From Terana coerulea (taxonomy: Eukaryota; Basidiomycota; Agaricomycetes; Polyporales; Phanerochaetaceae), in contig JAKOGH010000708.1 of NCBI GenBank assembly GCA_024811115.1, positions 94,953-158,952 on the forward strand: a stretch of 64,000 bases of DNA, written 5' to 3'. Under the pieces are notes generated by a model, which was given only the letters and a program-made list of their open reading frames with translations, ran no database searches and was not told where the DNA came from. Positions 10,480-21,460 of the stretch are shown here, one piece after another (position 1 is the first letter of the stretch; each line of letters begins with the position of its first letter). The position numbers and the translations under genes were made by a program.

Positions 10480-11940
10480 ATGTCGGGCACGGCGTTCAAG
10501 TCGTTCTCCCTAACGAACGAAATACTCGAGGTCTCGCCTCAGGATGAAATATTTAAGTTTGACCCCGATGCAAACAAGCGGTTGAATCGAGAGGCACCAT
10601 GGGCAAAGGAGTGCGTATGCATGGCAGGCCGTGGCGAAGCGAACTGTGTACTAACATGCTCGTACAGCCCGCACTACTTCAAGACTTGTAAGATATCTGC
10701 AGTGGCACTGATCAAGATGGTTTGCTCTCTACGCGCTGACATTGCGTATACATGCTGAGGTTGTTCTTCTAAAGGTCATCCACGCTCGCTCTGGTGTTCC
10801 ACATGAGATCATGGGTATGATGCAGGGCAAGGTTGTCGGCACTTCACTAGTGATCGTGGATTCTTTTGCACTTCCTGTGCAGGGTACGGAGACACGAGTC
10901 AATGCGGCAAACGAAGCGAATGAGTACATGGTGCAGTACATCGAGAGTAGCGAAAGAGTGCGTTATCCTTCGTCTTCGCTACTGTGCCGATGATTCACGC
11001 GTTTTTATAGGTCGTGCGCCTCGAGAATGCTGTTGGCTGGTATCATTCGCATCCTGGCTACGGGTGCTGGCTCTCTGGAATCGATGTGAACACTCAAATG
11101 ACCAACCAGAAGTATCAAGACCCTTTTGTCGCAGTTGTTGTGCGTTTCATCATCATTATCTGAGGCATCCTTTTGATGACTTATGTTACGCTAGATTGAC
11201 CCCAACCGCACTATTTCGGCAGGCAAAGTCGACATCGGTGCCTTCCGTACGTACCCGGAGAACTACACACCACCAGACGCCATCGCCTCGGAGTACCAGT
11301 CCATTCCTTTGAACAAGATTGAGGACTTCGGCGTACATGCCAACCAATATTATCCGCTAGAGGTCCAGATCTTCAAGTCGAAACTGGATGATGAGCTGCT
11401 GGGATTGCTCTGGAATAAGTACTGGGTCAACACTCTCAGCCAAAGCCCGCTCATTTCGGTTAGTTTTATACTGCGTTGGAGAGGGAATTATGCTGACGTT
11501 GTTGCAGAACCGGGCCTACGCTGTTTCACAGCTCGCTGACTTGCATCAGAAGCTGTCTAAAGCGCAACAGACCATACCCACTACCCATGCGCCGCCGCCT
11601 GTACCGAAGGAAGAGAAGTCGTCACTAAAGGCAAAATTTTCTCGTTGTCCATTGCATCTTTTCCCTGACCAGCCATTTTGTTACACAGAACAAGACCGAG
11701 AAGAAACCTGAGGAAAGTCAACTCGTGAAGAGTGTCAAGGATAGGTTCGTCGCACTCATTGATTCCTCTTCTTCTGCGGCTCACCATCTGTTCAGCAACA
11801 AGATCGCTATCGAAGCGCAGCACGGGCTAATTGCTCAAGTCATCAAGGATGTTATCTTCTCAATGCGCCCCGGTGCGTCGCCAGAGGCAGGACTCGCTCA
11901 AGCGTCAGAGGTCGTAGACACGGCAATGACAATTGGCTAA
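10480..11940 (+). CDS. CSN5: COP9 signalosome subunit 5 (JAMM deneddylase)
   Basis: Seven exons (10480-10610, 10668-10719, 10775-10957, 11011-11139, 11195-11458, 11508-11630, 11689-11940) give 377 residues with all phases consistent. This is the catalytic subunit of the COP9 signalosome, which removes NEDD8 from cullins. The JAMM zinc site is complete: the glutamate in the [22 protein letters not shown] region, then [14 protein letters not shown]. Other family blocks are [24 protein letters not shown] and [10 protein letters not shown]. The last intron (11631-11688) begins with GC rather than GT and is needed for the C-terminal exon. The protein is slightly longer than the human 334 residues. 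No frame break was found. Confidence 0.95.
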
Positions 11941-12272
11941 CTTGAAGGAAAAGAAGCGTTCTCAATTGTCCATGTACTTCTGCCACGTCTCGATGTATTC
12001 CTGCTCCCCCTCGCTCTTGTTCTGCTGTTTGTATTCATAGCTGCCCTAACAACGTTGACGTACTTAGAATCATGCATGATTCTCCCGCCCACTGCTGGGC
12101 GCCTGACGATCGCGCTACTTAACTTTGTACTTCCACCTCGCTCGACAACCTGTTCATGACCCTCGCATAAGGACAATCGCCTCAGGTATACAGCAGTCTC
12201 CTTCCCAGCGCTCCCTGCGAGTTGCTCTCAACCGTACGGACTCCGGCCCGCTTGGGCCGAACTCTCGGACGC
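11941..12272. other. Intergenic between CSN5 and the foldback element
   Basis: This is the 3' flank of CSN5. No gene or structure was seen apart from the GC-rich approach to the element. Confidence 0.4.
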
Positions 12273-12773
12273 AACTCTCAGGGAGGCTGGCTCAAACTTT
12301 AGCGCCAGATCAATCCGGCCACTCTCGGTCCCCGGGAGAGCCCAAATGGGGCAGGCGTCTCGGCGCAGAGGCTTGGCAGTTTGCTGCATTGTGCAAAGTT
12401 AGTGTACTCTGCAGTATCATTTGGCAGCAAAACTACTTCCAATACTTATAGGACTTACTGGACAGAAAGTTGGCACATGTTTTGTGGCTAGAACTTATAT
12501 GTAACTCACTGAAAGCTTTGCTTTCCACCATCACTAACACATTTTGCAGCCCGAAAGCAGTTGTACCAGACCAATATGATTATTTTCTCACAAATAATGT
12601 CCATAAGATGAGTAGAGACTTTATTCACAGCTATTTCTACCATTTGAAGCAGATTGCGAAGAGCAATAGAGCAGAAAAGTCATAGGTGTCTACCTTACCA
12701 CGGCCGAACCGGAGCTTCATCCGGGATGACATAATCAGGCGCTAAAGTTTGGAGCCAGCCGTCCCTGAGAGTT
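12273..12773. mobile_element. Foldback/MITE-like element with about 40-bp inverted repeats
   Basis: The left arm 12273-12311 (AACTCTCAGGGAGGCTGGCT, then AAACTTTAGCGCC) matches the reverse complement of 12733-12773 with few mismatches. About 420 bp of AT-richer sequence lies between the arms and has no long ORF. No target duplication is obvious, so the true ends may lie a little further out. A further small hairpin (CTGGGAG ... CTCCCAG) lies just outside the right arm. Confidence 0.65.
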
Positions 12774-13028
12774 CTGGGAGACGTTCACGTCGGGCGTTTA
12801 CGCCCTCCCAGCGGAAACTCGAAGGGGCGAGCTGAGGAAGGAGCCTGGGTATACAGTATCTGGAGCGTCGTGCTTTAGTACTTCGCCGTCGAACACGCTG
12901 CCCTCAAACGCCCCTGCGCTCCTAACACGGACAGCACTGGCGACAAGACAGACGCGTTTAGACGTTCTTCCTCTGGTACGAGCCACGGCAGCTTGCCCCT
13001 TTCATAACTTTTGGTCCTCGGTGCTATC

Positions 13029-13035
13029 TATATAA
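13029..13035 (+). promoter_or_regulatory. TATA box of the S1/P1 nuclease gene
   Basis: TATATAA lies 67 bp upstream of the ATG at 13102, a usual distance for a fungal TATA element. Confidence 0.6.
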
Positions 13036-13101
13036 TCCGTTGGCCAGTGAACAAAGGCGCCCTGCACTTCTTGAATCCCCTTACTCGCTACGAACACCAA
13101 G

Positions 13102-14447
13102 ATGAATCTCAGGAAAGGCCTGGCGTCGTTAGCAGCAGTGGCAGTCGGCCTCGCTAGCATCCCCGCCACCACAGCCTGGGGCGCGGCCGGGCACGAGATC
13201 GTGGCGACGATTGCGCAGATATACCTGCACGACACCGCGCTCGCCAACGTCTGCGACGTCCTCCAGTACGGCGGCCTCAACTCGTCCGCGTCGCCCTCGC
13301 GGTCCGCTGCAGCGGCGCAGCTTTGGCCGCCGTGCTACCTTTCGAAGTTCGCCGCGTGGGCGGACCAGGTGCGCGGGCAGCCGCGGTACCGGCGCACGGC
13401 GCCGATGCACTACATCGGCGCGCTCGACGACCACCCCGGTGCGTCCTGTGCGTTCCCCGGCGAGAAGGGGTGGGCGGGGCGGCGGGACGTGAACGTGTTG
13501 GGCGCGGTGCGGAACATGACGAACATCTTGGTCGGGTACACGGACGGGGTGTATAATGACGAGGTCGGGGAGGAGGCTCTGAAGTTCCTCATCCATTTCG
13601 TGGGGGACATGCACATGCCGCTGCACCTCACGGGCAGGGACCGCGGCGGGAACGGTGCAAAGGTCACGTTCGACGGGAGAGTCACCAGTGAGTCTCTTTG
13701 GCTATCCGCATAGGAAGAAGAAGCAAAAATTGATGCTGACATGGGCACGTAGACTTGCATTCGGTGTGGGACGGCCTCCTCATCGCCCAAGCCCTCCGCA
13801 CCATCCCGTCCAACTACACCCGCCGTTTCCCGCACGGCTCGACCAAGATCGACGTCGAGCCGCATCTCCGGCGCGACACGATCTACGACCCGTATGTCCG
13901 CCGCCTCATGTACGAGGGCATGGGCGTCGGCCGTGAGCCAGGGCGGTTCGAGGACGCCGCGCCCGCTTGGCTCGCCTGCCCCGCCCCAGAGGCTCAGGCA
14001 TCACAACAAACATCGTCCTTCTGGAACACCCTGCAGACGACGCTCGGCCTTCGGCACGCGCGTGACGAAGACCGGTGGGACGACGGCGTGCTGTGCCCCT
14101 TCGCGTGGTCGACGGCGCAGCACGCGCTGAACTGCGACTTGCCCGTCTGGCCGGCCGAGCTCGACCAGCCGCCGCACGACGCCGAGGCCGGCGACGATGC
14201 ATCAGCACACGCGCACGACAACGAGGATTTTGACCACTTCTTTTCTGCGCCGCGCGGCCGGCCCCATCCCGACCTCGTCGAGCTCGACACGCCCGAGTAC
14301 GCGGGCAAGATTCGCGCGGACTGGGTCGTCGAGCGGTTGCTCACGATGGCTGGGATCAGGCTTGCGGGTATCCTGAACGGACTGTTCATGGATGGGCAGG
14401 CACTTGAAGATAGCGATTGCGGCTTTTTACCTATCGTCCCTGTGTAA
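13102..14447 (+). CDS. Secreted S1/P1-type zinc nuclease
   Basis: Two exons (13102-13687, 13753-14447) give 426 residues. S1/P1 nucleases are trinuclear-zinc enzymes that cleave single-stranded DNA and RNA and release 3' phosphate from nucleotides. A signal peptide of about 23 residues (hydrophobic LASLAAVAVGLASIPATTA) ends just before the mature tryptophan that binds zinc in this family: WGAAGHEIVA. Further zinc-site motifs are MHYIGALDD, HFVGDMHMPLH and, after the intron, NLHSVWDG. Length is larger than the usual 270-340; the extra part is an acidic insert (about residues 290-345) rich in Asp and Ala. GC content is much higher than in the flanks, as in other well-expressed genes here. Confidence 0.93.
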
Positions 14448-15197
14448 ATCTCACCATTCCCGGTCACCCATTTTCTACATTGGCCGTGTCGTAGCATTTT
14501 CCCTATATTTCTCCTCAACGCTCTTGGATTGTACCAGTAACACGGACCTGTAAAGTAGACTTGTACATCTTCAGACTTATTGGCTCATTGTTTTTCTGTG
14601 AGGAGCGTTCAGGTAGTACAACCGACTTGCTCTGGCCTACTACCGCCGCGTAAGCGTCGAGGGCGGCCCCTCAGGTCAAGATTTGCAACTGTAGTCTAGC
14701 GCTCCACAGAGGAAATGCCTTCGGCACGCCAGTGTTATACCGGCAGTGGGGGCTCCCTAAACGTTCACTGCAACAATGATTTATGGCATAGATTGTCGCT
14801 CCCATCTTGGTGTACCCACTAAAACCCTGGGTGGCCTATCCAATTTTCAGGAAGGTTGCTACAATCAGTCAGCACTCGTTTGCAGTACCATTTTACTTGG
14901 GATTGCTTTCTTACCGAAGCGCGAGTTGGTCATAATCTGGTACTTGTTGACTCATTGATGACATATTCAATTGCATAGCGTGAATGAATGTGAAACAACA
15001 ATTCATTATGTACGTTAGTTTGTAGTGCCCAATAATATCTAGCTTCCCAGTTGACCACAGATAAATAGTGTCCGCCAGATAAACCCCCAAGAGCCCAAGA
15101 GAAAGCCACTGCGACAAGTGATACAAAACATGGAAGCCCAGCTCATGACAGCAGATGAACAAAAACTCCATGAATGCCTGCAAGTTGAAGCAAGCGA
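14448..15197. other. Spacer between converging nuclease and peroxidase genes
   Basis: This AT-rich sequence contains both 3' flanks. No recognisable coding or structured element was seen. Confidence 0.45.
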
Positions 15198-16601
15198 TTA
15201 TGCACTGGCAACCGAAGGGAAGGGGCTGCTGCACGACTGGTCGACGTCGTCGGGACCAGTGCCGGTGGGGTACACGGCCGAGACGGTGATGCCCTGCGCG
15301 GACGGGATGACCTCCGAGCAGTCGACGAGCGCGCTCGTGTCCTGGCCGAGCACGGCGAGCTTCGCCATCGCGCTCTTGAACGAGCTCTGCATCCCCGACT
15401 GGTTATCTGCCCGACCACGCCATGAGCACTCCTGTCCAACAGACAGTTTAAGCCAACAGGACACGCACCGACGAAAGGACTGCCAGGTGCAGGCGGTCCG
15501 CGAATCGTGCGCGAGCGCAAAGTCGGACTGGAGGCGGAAGCTCGCCCTTGAACGGCGCCTCGACCTCGCCCGACGCGCCGGTGGACGTGCCGGGGAACGT
15601 GGTGCCGTTCAGCAGAGTCTCGAGGAAGAACTGCGAGTCGAAGACGCCGTTGGTCGTGTCCAGCGGCGTGCCGACCGCGGCGGGGTCGGTGGTCACCGTC
15701 ACGGCGATCGAATGCCTGTGCGTTGAGACACATCAGTTGAGAGCGACAACGGATAAACGGGACGTCAGAGTGGACTCACGAGGCAAGCAGGGCAACGAGC
15801 GAGGGGGCGTCGAGGCCAGCGTCAGCGAACCGGGCAACGAGAGAGTCGGCAGAGTCGGAGGCTCTCGGAAGCAGATCAGGCGCTGCCGCGACAGGATTGG
15901 GCCGCCCTGCGAAAAGATCTTCAGTCTAGGCACGCAAGAACGGAGGATAGAGTTCGACCGCTTACCGTGAAGGTACTCCAGCGTGGGAGAGCCTGGGCAG
16001 TTGCTCAGCGCGACGGCACCGGCAAACTGAATGCTAATAAGGAAAGAAGCGCTGTGGTTAGATCCGTCGCCAACTGCAGAACCTAGGGGCACGTACAAGT
16101 CACCGGGCGTCATGTTGAACTGGGCCGGCATGTTCTTTATGGTGGCGACAAAGCCAGAGATGCCGCCGATGTTGGGCTCGTACTGGAGCTCAGTGTCCGA
16201 GAAGGTGATGATTGAGCCGTCCGCTCCGCCGCCACCTTGGGTCTGGGAGATTCCTGAAACGGGCGCAGAGTGAGCACGACAGAAAGCGTGTAGGGTAAGG
16301 CGACGCGTACCGATGGCGTCGTGGAACGTCAGACGCACGGCTCCGTGAGCGTTCTTGCCGCACGAGTTGGCGAAGAGGCTGGACTGAAGCTCGTCGCGGA
16401 CGGCGAACAGCGGGCAGCACGCCGCGTTCGTCGCCGTGTTCACGCCGTCGGGGCAAGCGACCCGGCGCGTGAGCGCAGCTGCAGCGGAAACGGTGGCACC
16501 GTCAGCGGCGGTCGCGGCATATACATCCAGCGTGGCTCACCTTGGGCGACCTGGGGAGCGAGAGCCGCGGCGGCGAGGACAGCGAGCACCTTGAAAGACA
16601 T
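15198..16601 (-). CDS. Class II secreted haem peroxidase (generic type), with two frame breaks
   Basis: The start ATG at 16601 opens a signal peptide (MSFKVLAVLAAAALAPQVAQ). Exons then give the CCPLF start of the mature fold, RLTFHDAIG with the distal Arg and His, GGGGADGSI for calcium binding, FAGAVALSNCPGSP, AGRPNPVAAAPDLLP, the proximal ASHSIA, GVFDSQFFLETLLNGT and a C-terminal LVDCSEVIP block, ending at 15198. The two Mn-ligand glutamates of manganese peroxidase are Lys and Gly here (CGKNAHGAV). The position of the lignin-peroxidase surface Trp is Ala (SLVALLASHS), and the Mn aspartate is absent, so this is a generic low-redox peroxidase. Extra T residues at 15538-15539 and 15474-15476 break the frame within QSDFALA...TWQSF; both are in short runs and splice phases agree only when they are removed. 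I take them as probable consensus errors; a young pseudogene is the alternative. Confidence 0.85.
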
Positions 16602-17502
16602 CCTGGCGAGATCAGCTGGCTGTGGTAGTGCGGTGTGGAAGAGCTGGGCGGAGGACGAGTGCGTCTTGGTCGCTTCACCTGCCATCCGTGTCAGCTTTAT
16701 ACCTGCACGCTTGGGCGCATTTGGGCGGGCTGCCTCCCTAATGGGGCGGAAACAAGCAGAACGCCGAGGCGGTACTCCCGTACGTAACATCAAATCAGGG
16801 AAGGGCGCGTTGGCCGTGGCAAGCGGTGCAGTGCCTAGACCGAAAGTTTGGCGAGCCCGCCGTGATGGGTGTCGTTACGTGACCGCGGCGGCATCGAACA
16901 GGAGGCCTAACTCAAATCCACAAACGCTTGGACCCTGAGTGACCCTGAGCGACCCTGTTAGGGACGCACGGCCTACGCGCTCCTGCTGCAGGTACCGAGT
17001 CACAACAATTCGCGGGCATGAGCTCCACCTAATGATTTCGGAGTGCACTAACATACGATCTAGTGGTACCACTGGATATTTCGCGCAGTAGGCTGCCCGG
17101 CTGCGGACAGAGATCTTCACGACCGCTTTCACTGGCGTCCGTCAATCGTAGGAGCGCAACCAGCTGAGGGCCCGTCCATTGGAACACCTCTCCTGATGAG
17201 CGGGCTCTCGAGCTCGGACTTAGGGGTCAGGGCCCGATCGTCCCTTCACAGGAGCATTAGCATGAGACCTACGAATAAACGAAATGACGCACGGCCGAGA
17301 CTCGCGCTACCGGCTCGGTACAGGGGAGTCCAATATCCCTCCGTTTCATGGTGGGTGCCTACGCCGATGCGCGGTTGACAAAAACCCTGCACGGGTTCGG
17401 GACCGGCCTCAGGAGCAGTAAGACATCTCTTCTGCGCTGGCACCGAAAGGATGGAACGAGCCCCTAATGCGCTCCCACAGTCTAATGTTCAACAAGATGT
17501 GG
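16602..17502. other. Spacer upstream of the peroxidase
   Basis: It should contain the peroxidase promoter. No clear TATA box, gene or repeat was identified. Confidence 0.4.
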
Positions 17503-20146
17503 CTAGACTAGGGCTGTCAGTCCACCGTCTTTGCCCGCGACCAGCGTGCGACAGGCATATCGGCCAGTCGGCTGACATGCAGGCTGACATGCAGCAAAAG
17601 GCATCTGCGCGACCCCGGGGCTGACCTCTCTGCCCATCGTCCGTGTGCAGATTCCCAAGGCCACCCGTGTCACCGCACCCAAGCGAACAGTACCTGATCC
17701 AGATAAATGCGTGAGCGCCTTGAATCGAGCAGAGAGATCTGTCAGCGTACTTTTACTGCTCCGGTTGGGAAGGCCATAGCCAGTCAAAGTAGCGCGGTTG
17801 GCAGCAGAGACGGCAGCTCGAGAGGTGACATCGACGCCCGGGGCGCGTACCATGGAACTGTCAAAGTGCGTAGGATCAAAGCCACGTGCACGGGTGCTTC
17901 TGTTGAGCGGCGCCGGCTTTGGCAGGTCTGGTCGTTGAGCGGGGGCTTCACACGCTTGTGTAGCGCTGCTGAGATGTTTCATCGCATGAGGACAAGTGTA
18001 CAAAGTTAGCAACGGAGCAGTAAAATTCTAGACAACGAGTCGGCGACATCACACCTCTACAGATCCCCATACTTGCCTATGCTCCGAGCCATCCTCGGGC
18101 GCCGGGGTGTACTCAAGCAAGCCGGGGATGATACCATTGGTTGTCCTCGTACTGCCCCGGCCAATCCCTCCTCGTCCCCGCCCTCGTCCTACTGCCGTGC
18201 CCCTGCTCAGCACACGCCCCCGACCTCTACCGGACGTGACCGCAGCCCTCACGCCCCGCCTCTCCTTATTCTCCTTCCCCGCCTTCCCCTCTCTGTCCTT
18301 CTCCTTCTCGCGCGCCTTCCGCGCGTCCTCCTCCCTCGCTGTCCACCATGTCCACCAGCCCGCTCTTCGTCAGCCGCGCCATCCTGCGCTCCGCGCGCTG
18401 CATGCGCTTCCGGTGCAGCGGGTGCGCCGGGTACGGCGTCACGGCGCTGAACGCGAACGGGAAGAGCGCAGAGTCGGAGTGGTACGACACCGAGGCCGAC
18501 GATGCGTGGGAGGAAGACGAGGCGAACGAAGCGTCGGTGTCCGCGTCGCTCGGCGGGTGGCACGCCGGGTCGCATGGATCCGATGAGGGCAGCGTGGGTG
18601 CCTCCGACGGCTGTCTTGGCCGCGCACGCGGTGGTCGCGGCGGCGAGGGGTCCGGCGGCGGAGACTGCTGGCGTGGCCGGGCACGCTCGCGCGCAGACTC
18701 GCGCTGCAGGAAGGTCTGGAAGGCGTCGGGCTGGTTCCACCTGTCCACCTGCGCCTGCGTGAACGGCACCGCTCCCAGGCGTGGGTCGGCTCCGTGCTCG
18801 GGATGAGCAATGCACTGCGACTCATGCCCATGGTCGCTCGGCGCCAGGTGTGCGATGCGCACCAGAGGGCCGGAGAGGCCTTGGGCTAGGAACACGAAGG
18901 GCGAGTTGCCGACGCCTTTGCGTGGAGGCACCGGCAGCGTGTTTGCGGTGATATGCACGGAGATATGGGGCCGATGGTTCTGTACGCAATTAGCACCACG
19001 TACCAAACCACAACTTACAGCGAATCTCAAAACAATAGACTCGGGTGGCCGACGACATGTATGGCTCAACGCGCCCGGCAGGCGGGTCAAATGTGTAGAA
19101 CACCACCCAAAGGGTGGGCACCTTCACGGTGTGCAGTGGGGTCTGCGGTCGATGTTGGAGCTTTTTCTATTTCGCGCTTGTCTGCCAGGCGCTCGGAGCC
19201 ATAAGTCCCAGCAGCCCGCAGAGTCTATTGTTTTGAGATTCGCTGTATGCACAAGAGCTGCACTCACGTAAATGATGCCTCTCTCGAGGCTTGGCCCTCG
19301 CGTCCAGACCTGACCCAGCGTGAAGTCGTCCTCCGCTTCCCAGCGCCACTCCCCTTTCTCCACATCCTCGTCTTCCAGAGTCTTGGGCAGAACAGACGAG
19401 CAGGACGCGGCGCTAGTCGGCTCGAGGAGATCACGGAAGAGGCTGCGCTCGCGGACGCTGGAGAGCTTGGTTCGGACGTTCGCACCAGGCCTGATGACCC
19501 CGGGCTTGATGGCGTCGCGGTACATGGTTACGTGCCGCAGGACCTCGAAATAGTGCCCGCCCCAGGGCTGCGTCGGCGGGGATGCGCGGCCGGGCAATGT
19601 CGTACGCGCGCGCCCCTTACCCTTCCCTTGGCTAGCGGCGCTGGTGCTGCCGCTGCCGGGGTGGAGCGACGCCGCGCTAGTTGATGCAGCTGCCAGAGGC
19701 GGTGATGCGTGATACTGAGTGATGTCCGACGCGAAAAGGTAGAGGATGAGTTTGTGCAGGTGGCGGAAGGTGTAGTTGAGCGGCACTTGGGCGACCCGGT
19801 ACACACCGCCCCTGTCGCGCCGCTTGCCCAGCACGCCCCCAGCCGCTTGCTCGCTGCTATCAACCAGCTGAAACCGGAGGCACAGATGTTTTCCAAAGCT
19901 GGTTGGGCGCGGAAGTTCGAGGGCTTGCAGGGAGCGCTTGAGGCCGAAGGGGTTCGTGGGCGAGTCCAGGGGAACGGTAAGCGGGGTGCGGCCGGTCGTG
20001 TAGTACGCGAACGGCGTGGAAAACATGGACGAGCGCCGTGGCCGGATTGGCGAAGAGACGGAGTGTCCGTGCGTGTGTCGTTTGGGAGGCGGCGAAGAGG
20101 GTGTCGGCGACTCGCTGTCGTAATGTTCTCTGGAACGTTTAGCCAT
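17503..20146 (-). CDS. PRiA4_ORF3-like domain protein with RG-rich C-terminal region
   Basis: Three exons are inferred: 20146-19268, 18979-18077 and 17968-17503. The ATG at 20146 opens MAKRSREHYDSESPTP, with a basic NLS-like patch (PPPKRHTHG). Residues about 100-290 resemble the plasmid pRiA4b ORF-3-like fold: LRFQLVD, then PLNYTFRHLHKLILYLFASD, WGGHYFEVLRHVTMY and an acidic segment; exon 2 opens HRPHISVHITANTLPV. Then come Pro/Ser-rich and charged stretches and SGRGRGRVLSRGTAVGRGR, an RG-rich tract typical of nucleic-acid binders. An extra G at 18333-18335 breaks the frame after LVDMVDSE; removing it gives a charged helix (DARKAREKEKDREGKAGKEN) and makes the next splice phase fit. Intron 1 contains a MITE; intron 2 starts with GCAAGT. 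The end of exon 3 is uncertain. Function is unknown. Confidence 0.6.
19016..19247. mobile_element. 228-bp Tc1/mariner-like MITE with TA duplication
   Basis: The element 19018-19245 has terminal inverted repeats starting CAGCGAATCTCAAAACAATA and is bounded on both sides by TA (19016-19017 and 19246-19247). The inverted similarity extends, with mismatches, about 70 bp inwards. No coding capacity is seen. It lies wholly in intron 1 of the PRiA4_ORF3-like gene; without it and one TA that intron would be 58 nt. Confidence 0.85.
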
Positions 20147-21000
20147 GCCGGCCAAGTACTGAAGTCGCCTTGTATGCGCACAAAGAGAGTCAGTGGTGTG
20201 TGGCCGCCGTGACGTTGACGTTACAGAGAGAAATGAAGAGTAGGTTTAGAGAGAAAATAGGTGTAAAGGACCAAGCTGGACCAAGGCCTCTGAGTCGCGT
20301 GGCGTAGCTAAATTGTCAACAAGCGCGATCACGCGTTTGGCCGGGCCGAGACCGCCACGCGTCGCGCTGTTACGCGTCACACCATCCATTCCATAGACCC
20401 TAGTGTAGGGGTATACGTGCCCATTCTTGTGGTAGAGAAAAACAGAGATTTATTGACGGGAATTACAGAATGGAGCCTGCAAGTACAGACCCCAGTTTTA
20501 CCAAGGTTCTGTCTATCTGGCTCGGAACATCCGAGGGCCACTTCACTAGGCCAGTAATAGGTTGAATATATCTCATGTCTGGATTTTAGACGGACCGCAT
20601 GGGCACCTTTCAGTTCAGTCATTTCATGGGCGGGTACCTGAGCCTTGAAGCTTAAAGGTGCCTCATCCAAGGCTACTTTTAGAGTCACAGGGAGAAGAAG
20701 CGGGTGTCGGGCGACTCGAAAGCGTAAAGCAGACGCCTCCAAGCAGTTTCAGGTTGAGAATTGACATTTTCATCATGCAAAGCCAAGCAACCGGAGCAGT
20801 AAACAAGCGACAGCCTTACGCACGGGAGCAGCATGCCTGCACTCTGAAAGCCCCACCAGAGCCTCCTACATCGCAGCTGCTGTCGTCCGTAGGCGAGCAG
20901 TTCCAGTGAGCTCCCACGGTATCTACCGCCCCCGTCGGCCTGTAATGCGACAATCGTGTGAGCAAACTCATATCTCGCACGATCAGCGGGGGACGAGGGC
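20147..21000. other. Spacer, no gene seen
   Basis: Upstream of the PRiA4_ORF3-like gene and downstream of the small secreted protein gene. Short frames exist on both strands but none has a recognisable motif. Confidence 0.4.
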
Positions 21001-21460
21001 TCACTTGTGGTTGCCGTCGCACGACACCGAAGCACCCCCGTGATATCCACCCTTGCACATCTGATTCGTGTCCTGCGTAAGGCCGTTCTGGGCGATGAGC
21101 TTGCAGTTGTTGGTCATCAAGAAACCGCTGTATTCGTTGAAAGAGCGTGCGGGCCCTGTAAACTACGAATGAAAAATCAGCGTTTAGTTTGTAAACACAG
21201 GAGACACAGAACGTACCATCTGAAGCTGTAGAATAGAACACGGATCACGGCGGTCAGCCTCAACCATTTATTACAGTAGTGCAAGCAATACGTACGAATT
21301 CAGATCCAACAGCTGGAAAAGCCTTGTCAGCACGCAAGTGGAGCAAAAATAAGCCTGAGAACGCACCCATTTGACCCGGAGCACATACAGCCAGTGCTTG
21401 TTGAGCAGCACCCAAAATAACGGAGGCATAAACGAGGGCGGTCCGGCCGCTGAAGTACAT
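21001..21460 (-). CDS. Small secreted cysteine-containing protein (tentative)
   Basis: The ATG at 21460 opens a likely signal peptide (MYFSGRTALVYASVILGAAQ) cut near QALA. A later exon, after several short introns, encodes EYSGFLMTNNCKLIAQNG, then CKGGYHGGASVSCDGNHK, and a stop at 21001-21003. The predicted mature protein is about 65 residues with four cysteines. The phases of the two tiny middle exons do not fit by one base; a single missing base near 21285 (GAATTC before the donor) would restore SEF-ASDGPARSFNEY. A small effector-like or cell-surface protein is possible, but no family is recognised. Confidence 0.45.

Noticed and set aside
13129..13626. 165-codon minus-strand ORF
   Set aside because: Arg-rich shadow of the GC-rich nuclease exon on the opposite strand.
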